DNA of 64,000 nt from Haberlea rhodopensis. Its lineage: Eukaryota; Streptophyta; Magnoliopsida; Lamiales; Gesneriaceae. A program made the translations under genes and the position numbers. The notes below the pieces were generated by a model. The model worked only from the letters and a program-made list of their open reading frames with translations, ran no database searches and was not told the DNA's origin. The stretch lies in contig CAJQUN010000035.1 of NCBI GenBank assembly GCA_907163345.1, positions 2,105,973 to 2,169,972 of the forward strand, in the 5' to 3' direction. Below, one piece after another: positions 1-10,375 of the stretch; within the stretch, counting starts at the first letter, position 1; every line of letters begins with the position of its first letter.

Positions 1-968
1 AAGCTCGAGTTTTTGGATTAGACAACAATTAAATATGGTATCAAAGCCTTTGGCTAGTACTGATGCTCTGAACTCGTAAATAACAACTCCACCTAGCTTA
101 AATATCCACTTGACGAGCCTCCTAAAGAAAGAAGAAAAACTGACTCACAAGTGATGAAGAAGTGTTAGAGAATAAATAATAAATTGTTCAAATTCTATAC
201 AAGTTTCGAGCTTTTAGATGAGACGACAATCCAACTGAGATAAATCACTCTTATAATGTATAGAAAAAATATGTTTCCACAATATTTTTTGTATTTTTCT
301 ATGCCAAACATTTTTTAATCCTTTCCACAAAATAATGTTGTGTCAACAAAAAAACCTCTGCTATTATATCATAATTATTTCCTCGACATAATTTATTTTT
401 TACTCTAAACAAACACTCTACTATTATATTATATTATATTTTATTCCAATACACTATATTTTGCAGTAACTTCAAATCATAATTTACATAAATATCATTC
501 AAATATAATATGGCACTTTTTTTTTTATGACAACCACATGCTTTTTTAACCTACGAAGAGAAAAATCTCCCCATTTAAGGTTTTTTTTTTATTATAAAAA
601 AAACAGTTAATTAATTTAAGAAACACTGATTTGTAGCAATTAAAGGTAAACTCCATTAAAATGCAATAATTACCATACATATTAGATATACGAGGAACAA
701 AAGCTGACTATTAGTATGCAAATTATTATAAAATAAAGACATAATTAATTAAGTGGTGGATGCGGTGTGTGACGATCATTTGCTCCTGATCCCGGATAGT
801 CCCTGTTCGTTTCCAGATCCATCCTACCCGTTATCAATACATTTTCTACTACTTCCACACTTTCCTCACCATTTCCTGCTTTTTCCACCTGTTTCCATCA
901 ATCAAAGAAAAGGTAAACACACACACAAGCACAAAATTTTGGATGGTGCTGCTGTTACTTTAGGAGCA
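1..968. other. AT-rich intergenic spacer, no gene seen
   Basis: Very AT-rich sequence with poly-A and poly-T runs and short degenerate ORFs only. I see no conserved protein motif, no LTR boundary and no RNA gene. It ends at the target-site duplication of the hAT-type element that begins at 977. Confidence 0.6.
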
Positions 969-976
969 GTGCCATT

Positions 977-1558
977 TAGGGATGGCAACGGGGCGGGTTT
1001 GGGACGGGTTTGGCCAATCCAAGGACCCGCCCCGCTACACATAAAACCCATACCCGCCCCGCCCCGCTTAGACCCGCCGGGTTAGCGGGTTTACCCGCCC
1101 CGCCCCGCAAACATTTTTTTTTTTTTATAAAAAAAAAAATTTGGTAGAAATTAATTTTGAAACACAAAAATTGAGTTTTGAGATTGAATTTAATGTTTTC
1201 CTCTAGTAAATATTTACAATAAGCATCGTAAAACTATCTTTAAACTATCAAATATTTATTATTTAGTTTTTATTCCATTCAAAATGTTCAACTTCTTTAC
1301 CATAAACACATGAATTTTGATATGAAATTAAACAATAACACATTATTGTACAATCAAATAAGTGAAATGTATATTCAATATTAATTTTTTTTTTTAAAAA
1401 ATTAAAAATGCATAGCGGGGCGGGTGCGGGGCGGGTTCGGCCATTCCCAGGACCCGCCCCGCCCCGCTTCCAAACCCGGTTGAAGCGGGTTTGGACCCGC
1501 CCCGGCGGGTCAGGTTCAATATGGGTCCGGGTTTGGACCCGCCCCATTGCCATCCCTA
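977..1558. mobile_element. hAT-type non-autonomous element (MITE) with GC-rich ends
   Basis: The 582-bp element starts TAGGGATGGCAAC and ends with the inverted counterpart GTTGCCATCCCTA-like sequence (1546-1558). It is flanked by a perfect 8-bp direct repeat GTGCCATT at 969-976 and 1559-1566, the duplication length of hAT insertions. About 140 bp at each end are packed with repeated GGGCGGGT/ACCCGCCC words; the middle (about 1110-1405) is AT-rich. No transposase is encoded, so mobility would depend on an enzyme in trans. ORFs called across the GC-rich ends are low-complexity artefacts. The superfamily call rests on TSD length and TIR form. Confidence 0.85.
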
Positions 1559-1600
1559 GTGCCATTGGGTGTAATCATATTTTAATATAATATATTCAAA

Positions 1601-1622
1601 GATTCGATTCGATTCGATTCGT
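1601..1622. repeat. Microsatellite (GATTC)n
   Basis: Four perfect copies of the 5-mer GATTC run from 1601 to 1620, with a partial copy after. It lies 35 bp beyond the hAT-type MITE. Confidence 0.8.
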
Positions 1623-2381
1623 TCTTAGAGACAACATCAAATCCACACAGTTATGGAGAGGAGAAAACAAGGTTTCTCCCACCAGTGGCAAATCTCAACT
1701 TTTTTTTGGTAATAATAACATAAAAAATCCAGGACAAAAAAATTTTTACGAGGTCAATGTAATTTTAGTGGGTAAAATGTAACTTTTTTTAGAAAAAAAA
1801 TATTTGGTTTTTAAACAATAGTAAAATATTAATTTCAAATTTAAAGGCTTGGATTTGTATATACAGCATGTAACGTTTTTTAAGATGAGGAGACCAATTT
1901 TAAATTTTACGGTATTATAAGTATGTATAAACAAATTTAATATATATAACTAAACTACTTCATTTAACATATGAAATAAATTTAAAGCCTAATTTTATTC
2001 TTTTTCATAAAAAATAAATATTCATTATATTTTATAGTATAATAGTTGAATAATTAGTTAATTACTTTATTATCTGTTAGTTATAATTGTGTATAACAAA
2101 ACACGTTTAAAATCGGTTCAAACCATACCAAACTGAAACCAAAACCATCATAAATAGGAACCAAAACCGTATCCAAAAGGTTCGATTTTGGTTCCGAATT
2201 CTATTGAAATAGGGACCATCGGATTTAGAACTATGATCAAACATAAGTTAGATGGGATTTGAAAGGGTAAATATGCTTAAATTCATGTGATCTCATTATT
2301 TTCTTTTAAACTGTTTTTACCATATCATCGACATTATCACTAATTTTTTGGAGGGTGATATAGCAACATGAAAAGTTCAAA
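1623..2381. other. AT-rich spacer, no gene seen
   Basis: AT-rich sequence without a convincing coding frame. A stretch around 2100-2230 has repeated GGTTC/GAACC words in both orientations, resembling the ends of degenerate DNA-transposon relics, but I could not define borders. Confidence 0.4.
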
Positions 2382-2491
2382 AAAGCCAAGACCCCTTTAC
2401 TCAAGTGGCATCAATCTCTCACTCCTTAAGTGAGGGCGGATGACTCGAGTTCGAGATTTCCCACCCCTATCCAGTATCAAAAAAAAAAAAA
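2382..2491 (+). mobile_element. SINE-like unit (candidate)
   Basis: A short unit carries a box-A-like sequence near 2397-2410 (CTCAAGTGGCATC), a box-B-like sequence near 2446-2457 (GAGTTCGAGAT) about 50 bp later, and a terminal run of 13 A at 2479-2491. The box spacing and A-tail fit a tRNA-derived plant SINE. I could not find a clear target-site duplication, so it may be truncated or an unrelated tRNA-like repeat. Confidence 0.45.
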
Positions 2492-3198
2492 TCAACAAAA
2501 CAATCTACCTGTAACGCATCATTTGGTGAGGCTAAAACCTCGTTTTCATGTACCATAGGCGTAATATTCCCTGCAAGTTACAGAAGAAAAAAATGTTATA
2601 GCTAATAATAACAAGTTACAAAAACTATTAAATAAATAAATAAATATATATATACTTGAATGTGGGAGATTACTGCGAGAAGAAGCAAGGAAGGAGAAAG
2701 CAAGTAGTAAAGTCACAAATAGATGAAGGGCCATTTTCTATAACATTTCTTGGAAGTTTAAAGTTTTTGGAAACCCCAGTTGCTGTATTTATACAAGCAT
2801 GTTTTGGATATAATAATGACTATAAATTCTATGTGTTGGTTGTTGTTTAGGCACAAACACATTATTATTTTGTAATGTGAAGAAAAAGTTGTAAAAGGAT
2901 CATGTTTTGGAGACATACCTAACATACTATTTTTTATAATTTGATTCTTGAAAAAATTATATTGCTAGTGAAGTTCCAGATGTGTTTGTTAGTACTTGTT
3001 TAATTGTATTCCACAAAAAAATCATCATTTTCTTTAGTTCGGGACTTTTCGAGTTTAATAGATAAAGCTCTTTCCCCGCTAATACATAAGGTGGTGTTTA
3101 CTTTGAGTGACATGATGTATACAAATAAATATAATATAATTATATGGAAATGATTGAATAAGATATAGAACGTCGATAATGTTTTTTACGATTTATTC
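2492..3198. other. AT-rich spacer, no gene seen
   Basis: No conserved motif found on either strand. Short ORFs (for example 2656-2850) have biased composition and no recognisable domain. Confidence 0.4.
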
Positions 3199-3335
3199 TA
3201 TGCTATCTCATGAGGTCGTGCTCCATGGGGTACATCCAACCATTCATTGAGAATATTCCCACATAACATCATTAAAAATATTCCCAATGAATGATTGGAT
3301 GTATCCTATGGGACACTACCCCATAGGGTAGCATA
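3199..3335. repeat. Fold-back hairpin repeat (MITE-like)
   Basis: Two arms of about 59 bp are inverted copies of each other: 3199-3257 against 3277-3335, separated by a loop of about 20 bp. The inner 27 bp of each arm (centred on CATCCAA-CATTCATTG) match with about two mismatches; the outer parts are roughly 75% alike. A single strand would fold into one long stem. It is most simply a fold-back MITE, but it could be a young hairpin-RNA locus. Confidence 0.7.
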
Positions 3336-3690
3336 TAATATTTCGTTTTTTACATAGTTCTCATGTGAAAGGAGCAGAGCAGTCAATTGAACTTTTATTT
3401 AATTAAAGAGTATTGTTGCTCTAATTTTATTCCAACAAAAAAGCTAGTTAAGTTTTCGCTTTTTTAGCTGTGAAATTGAGAGTGATTTAGTTTGTGTATG
3501 TTAATTGTAATGTACATGAATGTTGTGCCTGCTGATGACCGACCCGTTAAACACGGTTTGTTTGATGATGCTCTTAAGGGTTGTAGAAATTTTTCTATCT
3601 ACGATCGCATTTTTGATCGATTTCATAAAGTGATTTCACTTTCTGCAGATCGATTGATTCTCTCTCAGTTTCGATCAAATTGTTCATCGC

Positions 3691-4267
3691 GTGTGCAAAT
3701 TCACGACTTCTCCAGCTTCAGAATATTTGTCTCCGTCATCTGGCAAGTCCGCCATTGATGATCCACTCAGTCCGTACTTTCTTCATCATGCAGATCATCC
3801 AGGTTTGTCACTGGTTTCTCAACCTTTCGCAGGTGATAATTACATCTCGTGGAGTAGAGCAATGCTGATTGCTTTATCAGTCAAGAAAAAAATTAGGTTT
3901 TGTTAATAGTACTATCAAACGACCGGATGATTCTGATGTTAATCTACTCAATGCTTGGATTCGAAATAATAATGTGGTTGTTTCGTGGATTATTACTTCC
4001 GTATCCAAGGAAATTTCAGCAAATATTTTGTTTCTGAATGTGCTGCTGATATTTGGGAGATCTCAAGGAACGTTTTCAACAAACCAATGGACCACGTGTG
4101 TTTCAATTATGCCGTGATTTGATGATGCTTTCTCAAGGATCTGACTCTGTTAGTCTCTATTACACTAAAGTAAAATCATTATGGGATGAATTGAACAATT
4201 TTCGACCTACGTGTAGCTGTGGTAAATGTACATGCACTGGTGTTACTTCTCTCCAAACTTATCATCG
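3691..4267 (+). pseudogene. Copia gag, 5' part (broken)
   Basis: Three overlapping plus-strand frames together read as the UBN2-type gag of plant copia elements: a HPGLSLVSQ-F-GDNY-SW segment (about 3795-3855), a region of NAWIRNNN--VSWI (about 3950-3995), and the SLYYTKVKSLWDELNN segment with the CGKC cysteine pair (about 4155-4235). Frameshifts near 3895 and 4050 separate the pieces. The frame is cut at 4267, where the Tat element begins, and resumes at 13828. Confidence 0.85.
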
Positions 4268-4930
4268 TGATATCACCAAAATTTGCGATGACTTGCTGAT
4301 ATCAATAGAGAGGGGTTCACCCCTCTTCCTCCTCCAACACTCAATATAACAGCAGGGATATCAGTAAATATCTTCTGCAATGACCTGAAAATACGAAGCA
4401 AAGGTGAGAAGGGTGCCGGAAGTTTTTTCGGCGGGTCCCCTCCGACGCTCAAGTCAGGCGAGAGAATATGAAGAGAATATATGCGGTAAGTGAAAGCAAT
4501 TATAAAATTAGTCTTTAATCGATACCCCAAACCTGGTATTTATAGGCGGAGACCTAAGAGTTGTATTGCAACAAGGACTCTTTCCATGTTTATCCAAATC
4601 TTACCCACATATGTCAAGATCCTGAGAATACAATCAAATCCCTGATATTGCTCCGCAGATCTAGGACTAGATATCTTGGGGGACTGGTTTCCTTGCTGAG
4701 CGCCGGCAGCAACAAGGGAAATGAGGAGAGCTCGGCCTATCAGCTCGGGCTCCCAAAAGAGGTCGCTCGTCGAGGTACTGGAGGGGTAACAGGTGAGGTG
4801 GAACAGGTCGGCCAAATAGGTCGGACTTCGCAAAGAGCTCGGAGAGGTAGGCGAGGTCTCGCGAAGAAAGGCGAGTAACATACCTTGGAGCCAGGTCGTC
4901 TCGTCAGGTGGTATCTTCTAGCGGGTATCA
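4268..4930 (-). repeat. 3' LTR of Tat element
   Basis: 663 bp, nearly identical to 13164-13827. On the minus strand it starts TGATACCCGC and ends GGTGATATCA, giving the TG...CA ends of LTRs inside an inverted TGATA/TATCA. On the minus strand it is directly preceded by the polypurine tract at 4931-4946. Confidence 0.93.
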
Positions 4931-4946
4931 CAGTCCCCCCTCCCTG
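4931..4946 (-). promoter_or_regulatory. Polypurine tract of Tat element
   Basis: The minus strand reads AGGGAGGGGGGACTG immediately before the TG of the 3' LTR. This is the expected place and composition of the plus-strand DNA primer in LTR retrotransposons. Confidence 0.85.
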
Positions 4947-5070
4947 TCGAGCTGACGTTGTAGACCAGAAGCTCGTATGTGCTGAGTTATCCTGACGAGC
5001 CAATTCTTTCCCAACTCCTTCCGAATTTTGTGTAGTCTAGTAGTTATTTTTAAGGCGTTAGACTTACCTT

Positions 5071-6448
5071 ATGACCACCCCACTCTCTCTTATTTTTTTC
5101 ATATTTAAGAGATCGGATGAGGGCCCCTGGTATGTCACCAGCCGACCTAGCTGTGCATTTGTTGGGGGTTATCCTAGCAAAATCAAAGACTGGAAAAATG
5201 AGTTCTTTTTTGTAAAGCCTTCTCAGCCCTGGGTCTGCTGCTCTGATTGGCTTGAACATCTCCCGGCTCTCACCTCTCCTCCTAAAAATTTCAAAAAGAG
5301 CACCGCCTTCTTAGATGTAATGAACGCCATAGGAGGTCACTGTTTTAATTCATCTAAGCTGGTGGTTGTTTTGCTGGGCTGAGTCCGGCTGATCTGACCT
5401 TAAGGGGGAGAGCCGGTACTTGTTCTAGCATGTTTTAACAATTATTTTACTCACAAGTGTTTTTTGTTCGGTGTGACTGAACTATGTATCTGTTTATACA
5501 GAAGACAGAGTTATGAGCTCCTTAGTGTTGAAAGCTATTCAGAAAAGGAAGCAAAAACAGGGCCAACCCCCAGTAGCCGAGGGAGTCACCATTGTGGATG
5601 TAGGAGGTGAGAGCCCCACCGAAGATGTAGCCCAGTTCTCCCGGAAAAGACCGGCAGCTCCCGGGGGCTCGTCAGGGTCTACTGCTGTTGAAGCTCAGCC
5701 TCTGAGGCAAGTTCGGTCACGCGCAGATCCGTCCGACCTCCCTTCGACGGGCGAGAAAGGGGGTGCACCAGCTCGTGTGGAGAGGTGTCGTGAGCGGGTG
5801 ATGGATGCTTACCGAGGTGGTGTCAGACTAGTTGGGGAAGGACCGAGCACAGCCGCCTTAGCTGTGGCTCGTGATCTTCCTAATACGGAGGATGCCCTTT
5901 ATATGAGCCAACTGAGCTGGGGGGACCTGATGACCCAAACTGGGAGCCGTCTGACCGAGGCTATGCTCTTGATGGGGGAGTTTATGTCAAGGGCGTCTAT
6001 CTTCCGAAGACAATCCTTGAAAGATGCCAAGGTCTTTGATAGTATGCAAGACACCCTTGCTGATGCCAAATCTCTTTATGAGAAAGACATCTCTGAGCTG
6101 AAAGCTCAGGTTGATAAGGGGACCGTCGCTGTGGCCGAGGCTCGCTCTTTGGTTGAGGTCCAGAAACGTCAACATGAAGCTGAGCTCCGGGAGCTGCGTA
6201 ATGAGTTAGCTTTAGCTAAAGGGCTAGCTAATTCTGCTGAGCAGGAACTTGCCAAATCTCTAAAGGAGGCGGCCGAGGAGAAGCAAAAGTCTGAGGAGTT
6301 GGTAGGGGAAAAACTCCTTACTTTTATTGAGTCTGGTTTCCAGGGATGTCTTAGCCAGATTAAAGAACGTGGCTGTCTTGTGCCTGACGTCTCTTTGGAT
6401 TTTCTAGATGTAGAGAAAGTAGCTGCCTCTCTCCCCCCTGATCTTTAG
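5071..6448 (+). CDS. Oppositely oriented ORF of Tat element, probably spliced (putative gypsy-type transposon protein)
   Basis: Two plus-strand coding segments lie between the element's integrase and 3' LTR, opposite to its genes. The first (5071-5382, ending before a stop) contains a KDWKNEFFFVKP segment like that of the plant putative gypsy-type transposon protein family (Transposase_28 type). The second (5513-6448, 311 aa) is open throughout: a basic low-complexity start, then a long Glu/Ala/Lys-rich region (about residues 160-265) typical of a coiled coil, with conserved-looking C-terminal residues. Between them, a sequence ending TTTATACAG at about 5502, with a candidate GT donor near 5415, fits an intron, but the 5382 stop leaves the exact exon 1 border open. 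Function is unknown; similar extra ORFs are known in Tat elements. The N-terminus upstream of 5071 is unclear. Confidence 0.6.
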
Positions 6449-6534
6449 ATGTAATTTCCTCAGAATTGTTCTTCTATTTAATGTTAGTTCTGTTTTACCA
6501 TTCTTGTCATTTTTGTGTGGCGGACCAAGCATGA

Positions 6535-7224
6535 CGTAGCTCGGATTAGTTTAATAATTTACCACGTAATGTCAAACATTAAATAGCTGGGACCAAGAGC
6601 GATGCAGCTCGGCCTGGTTTAATAATTTACCACGTAATGGCAAACATTAAACAGCTGGGACCAAGAGCAATGCAGCTCGGCCTGGCTTAATAATTTACCA
6701 CGTAATGGCAAACATTAAACAACTGGGACCAAGAGCGAAGCAGCTCGGCCTAGTTTAATAATTTACCACGTAATGACAAACATTAAACAGCTGGGACCTT
6801 AGCAATGCAGCTCGGCCTAGTTTAATAATTTACCACGTAATGGCAAACATTAAACAGCTGGGACCAAGAGCAATGCAGCTCGGCCTGGTTTAATAATTTA
6901 CCACGTAATGACAAACATTAAACAGCTGGGACCTTAGCAATGCAGCTCGGCCTAGTTTAACAATTTACCACGTAATGGCAAACATTAAACAGCTGGGACC
7001 AAGAGCAATGCAGCTCGGCCTGGTTTAATAATTTACCACGTAATGGCAAACATTAAACAGCTGGGACCTTAGCAATGCAGCTCGGCCTAGTTTAATAATT
7101 TACCACGTAATGGCAAACATTAAACAGCTGGGACCTTAGCAATGCAGCTCGGCCTAGTTTAATAATTTACCACGTAATGGCAAACATTAAACAGCTGGGA
7201 CCGAGAGCGATGCAGCTCGGCCTG
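6535..7224. repeat. Tandem array, 67-68 bp unit, 10 copies
   Basis: The marker TTAATAATTT (one copy TTAACAATTT) starts at 6551, 6619, 6687, 6755, 6822, 6890, 6957, 7025, 7092 and 7159, giving steps of 67 or 68 bp. The step difference comes from two alternating variants, GGGACCAAGAGC and GGGACCTTAGC. Each unit also carries CAGCTCGGCC and ACCACGTAATG. The array lies inside the Tat element just beyond the end of the plus-strand ORF. Confidence 0.95.
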
Positions 7225-7225
7225 A

Positions 7226-7675
7226 CTTGCACACACATGCTCCTGGTGTGACCAGGGCTGAGCTCGTGCTCCTGAGGTAGGTTGCACACCCATGCTCCTG
7301 GCGTGACCAGGGCTGAGCTCGTGCTACTCAGGTAGGTTGCACACCCATGCTCCTGGCGTGACCAGGGCTGAGCTCGTGCTACTCAGGTAGGTTGCACACC
7401 CATGCTCCTGGCGTGACCATGGCTGGGCTCGTGCTCCTGAGGCAGGTTGCACACCCATGCTCCTGGCGTGACCAGGGCTGAGCTCGTGCTCCTGAGGCAG
7501 ATTGCATACCCATGCTCCTGGCGTGACCAGCGCTGAGCTCGTGCTACTCAGGTAGGTTGCATACCCATGCTCCTGGCGTGACCAAGGCTGAGCTCGTGCT
7601 CCTGAGGCAGGTTGCACACCCATGCTCCTGGTGTGACCAGGGCTGAGCTCGTGCTCCTGAGGTAGGGTGAAAACC
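7226..7675. repeat. Tandem array, 55 bp unit, 8 copies
   Basis: CATGCTCCTGG starts at 7236, 7291, 7346, 7401, 7456, 7511, 7566 and 7621, an exact 55-bp step. Units share GTGACCAGGGCTGAGCTCGTGCT with a few substitutions. As 55 is not a multiple of three, the 138-aa minus-strand frame across it cycles through three readings of the same DNA and is not a real repeat protein. It directly follows the 67-68 bp array but has an unrelated unit. Confidence 0.95.
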
Positions 7676-7799
7676 CTTTTCCTAGTTGTACAATATCTGG
7701 CAAAAATTATAAAACTTTGTATAATAAATGAGTATATCATCCAAAAACAAAAACAATCTTTGCTAAAATTTTAAAGAGCTGAACTAAGAATAATATTTT

Positions 7800-8521
7800 C
7801 GGAGATGGTAAGCGTTCCATGGTCTTTTCAACATCTTCCCATCAGGACCTTCTAGGTAGTAAGCTCCTGAGCTTAGCTTTTCAACAATCTTGAAGGGACG
7901 CTCCCACTTAAGGTCTAGCTTGCCCACTTGAACCTCTTGCACCTTTCTTAGTACGAGATCGCCGACCTAGAAAGTTTTCTGGATGACTCGTCTGTTGTAC
8001 ATCCGCGTCACACGATTACGATAGGCTTCCATTCTGATAGCTGCAGCCTCCCTTACTTCTTCAATCAGGTCCAGGTCAGCAACTCTTCTATCGCTGTTTT
8101 GTTCATCATAGAAATGCACTCTTGATGATTCCGCTCCAATTTCAGCTGGGAGTACCGCTTCATTTCCGTAGACCATACTGAATGGGGTTTCACCTGTTCC
8201 AGTTCTTGGTGTAGTTCGATATGACCATAGAACATTAGGTAGTTCTTCCACCCAATTTCCTTTAGCTTTTCCCAACCTAGCTTTGATGCTTTGTACGAGA
8301 GACCTGTTGGTAACTTCTACCTGACCATTACTCTGAGGATATGCAACAGAAGTGAAAGCCTGATGGATTTTTAATTCTTCACACCATGCCCTGAGCAAAG
8401 CTCCTTGGAATTGCCTTCCATTGTCCGAGATGATCTTCCGCGGGACACCAAATCGGCAAACAATGTTTTTCCAGATGAAGTTGAAGACCTCTTTCTCAGT
8501 GATTCTGGCTAATGGCTCTGC
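7800..8521 (-). pseudogene. Tat integrase, C-terminal half (interrupted)
   Basis: Minus-strand frame 8398-7967 shows the end of the integrase core (AYPQSNGQVEVTNRS, with the catalytic-type Glu) and the following linker (LWSYRTTPRTGTGETPF). A TAG at 7967-7969 interrupts it. The same frame continues into VGDLVLRKVQ and GAYYLEGPDGK (to about 7800), the usual integrase C-terminal domain. An earlier TAA at 8522-8524 separates this piece from the upstream pol frame. So the integrase carries two nonsense codons. Confidence 0.9.
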
Positions 8522-10375
8522 TTATATCCATTTAGAGAAGTAATCAATGGCAACAATCAGAAATTTCTTCTGAGCTTTACCTGTTGGAAAAGGTCCTACT
8601 ATATCAATGCCCCACTGATCAAATGGGCATGCCGCCACAATAGCTTTCATCATCATAGCTGGATGATGCTGGAGCCTGGAATGTCTTTGACAACTATCAT
8701 ATGATATAACCATAGCAGTAGAATCCTTCTGAATCGTAGGCCAGAAATATCCGGCAAGGAGCACCTTCTTTGCCAAGAAATATGATCCTAGGTGATTTCC
8801 GCAGCACCCCTCATGAATTTCCCTTAAAACGTAGTCTGACTCTTTCGAACCTAAACAACGCAGAAGTGGTTGGGCAAAAGACCTCTTGTACAAGACTCTC
8901 TCGATGAGTATGAATCTCTGACTCCTCTTTTTGAGTCTATAAGCTTTTTTGGTATCAGAAGGGAGCTTAGCATTGATAAGATAGTCTAAGAGTTCTTGTC
9001 TCCAATCATTTTCTTCCACAGATTCAGACAGAACATCCTGACTAGGAGTTAATTCAATTTGAAACACCACATCTCTATTTTGCCAAGCACGGAGAGCACT
9101 AGCCATTCGTGCCAAACTGTCGGCCTTTCTGTTCTCTTCTCTTGGGATCTGTTTGAATGTTACCTTTAGAAATCCCTCCTTGATTTTTTCTATGGTACTT
9201 GCATAATGGATTAGCTTCTCATTTCTAACCTCATAAGCGCCATTCATTTGTTGGGCTACAATCTGTGAGTCAGAGAAGACATGTATACGCTTAGCTCCAA
9301 CATTTCGAGCAGCCCTTAATCCAGTCGATACTGCCTCATACTCTGCTTCATTGTTGGAAGCTCGGAAATCCAATCGAACTGCCAAACATACTTCTTCTCC
9401 GGTAGGAGAGATCAGCACAACCCCAATCCCACTTCCCTCATTACAAGAAGAACCATCTACAAATGCTTTCCATAATTCTTCTTTTTCGGGATGCACAGTC
9501 TCCGCAATAAAATCTGCTAAGGCCTGAGCTTTGATAGCTGTGCGTGGCTCATATTGTATATCATACTCACCTAGTTCAGTTGTCCATTTAACAAGTCGTC
9601 CAGAGACATCCGCGTAGCTGAGTATTTTTCCCAGGGAACTGTTTGTTAGCACCGTTATAGGATGAGATAGGAAATAAGGCCTGAGTCTCCTAGTCGTGAT
9701 GATCAACATTAGAGCCAACTTCTCGATCTCCGAATACCTCAGCTCAGCATCTTTCAAGGCATGAGATAAATATATAGGCTGCTGTTCTGATTCCCTTTCT
9801 TTGACGAGAACCGAGCTGATTGCTTCCTCAGTCACTGATAGGTAGACGTATAACCTCTCTGCCTGCAGAGGCTTGGCCAAAATGGGAAGTTCAGCTAAGT
9901 ATTTTTTCAATTCTTCAAATGCTTCCCCATATTTTTCGTTCCAATCAAATTTCCCAGCCTTCTGGAGTATCTTAAAAAATGGGAGACTTCTATGAGCTGA
10001 TCTAGAAATAAATCGTGATAAAGAAACGATTTTTCCTGCCGGGCGTTGCACCTCTTGAAGGTTCTTCGGCGGAGACATCTCACAGATAGCTCTCACCTTT
10101 TCTGGATTAGCTTCAATCCCCCTTTCTGTCACTATATAGCCTAGAAATTTTCCGCTTTTTACCCCGAACACACATTTCTGGGGGTTTAACTTTAACCCGT
10201 AAGACCTAAGGGTGGAGAAAGTCTCAGTCAGATCGGCAATTAGATCGGTGCCACTTTTTGATTTTACAAGAATGTCGTCTACATATACTTCCACATTGCG
10301 GCCTAGCTGTTTTGAAAACACCTTGTCCATCAAACGCTGGTAAGTAGCTCCTGCATTCTTGAGCCCGAAGGGCAT
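8522..10375 (-). pseudogene. Tat pol: RT (3' part), RNase H, second RNase H, integrase (N-terminal part)
   Basis: 617 codons open from the RT palm onward. MPFGLKNAGATYQRLMD opens it, followed by YVDDILVKS (about 10270-10296), the RT thumb, and a connection-type RNase H (about 9860-9500). A second RNase H follows with FVDGSS (about 9450), NNEAEY (about 9345) and SDSQIV (about 9270). Then comes the integrase zinc-binding region HEGCCGNH (about 8800) and the core start GIDIVGPFP (about 8600). In the zinc-binding region the first Cys of the expected CDKCQ-type motif is Tyr (YDSCQ). The 3' end is a premature TAA at 8522-8524. A second RNase H is characteristic of the Tat lineage. Confidence 0.92.

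Noticed and set aside
753..1085. 110-aa plus-strand ORF spanning the MITE border
   Set aside because: It crosses a transposon end into low-complexity GC repeats and shows no domain.
3350..3690. 5' LTR of the copia element
   Set aside because: I compared this stretch by eye with 18506-18681 and found no convincing match and no TGGTATCAGAGC-type primer site.
3492..3758. 88-aa plus-strand ORF before the copia gag
   Set aside because: No recognisable motif; it overlaps the copia leader in another frame. A host exon was considered but splice sites and homology are lacking.
6535..7675. CRISPR-like array
   Set aside because: The units are contiguous tandem copies with no unique spacers, inside a plant retrotransposon.
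7324..7740. 138-aa minus-strand repeat protein
   Set aside because: It is the 55-bp DNA array read through; the unit length is not a multiple of three, so no constant peptide repeat is coded.
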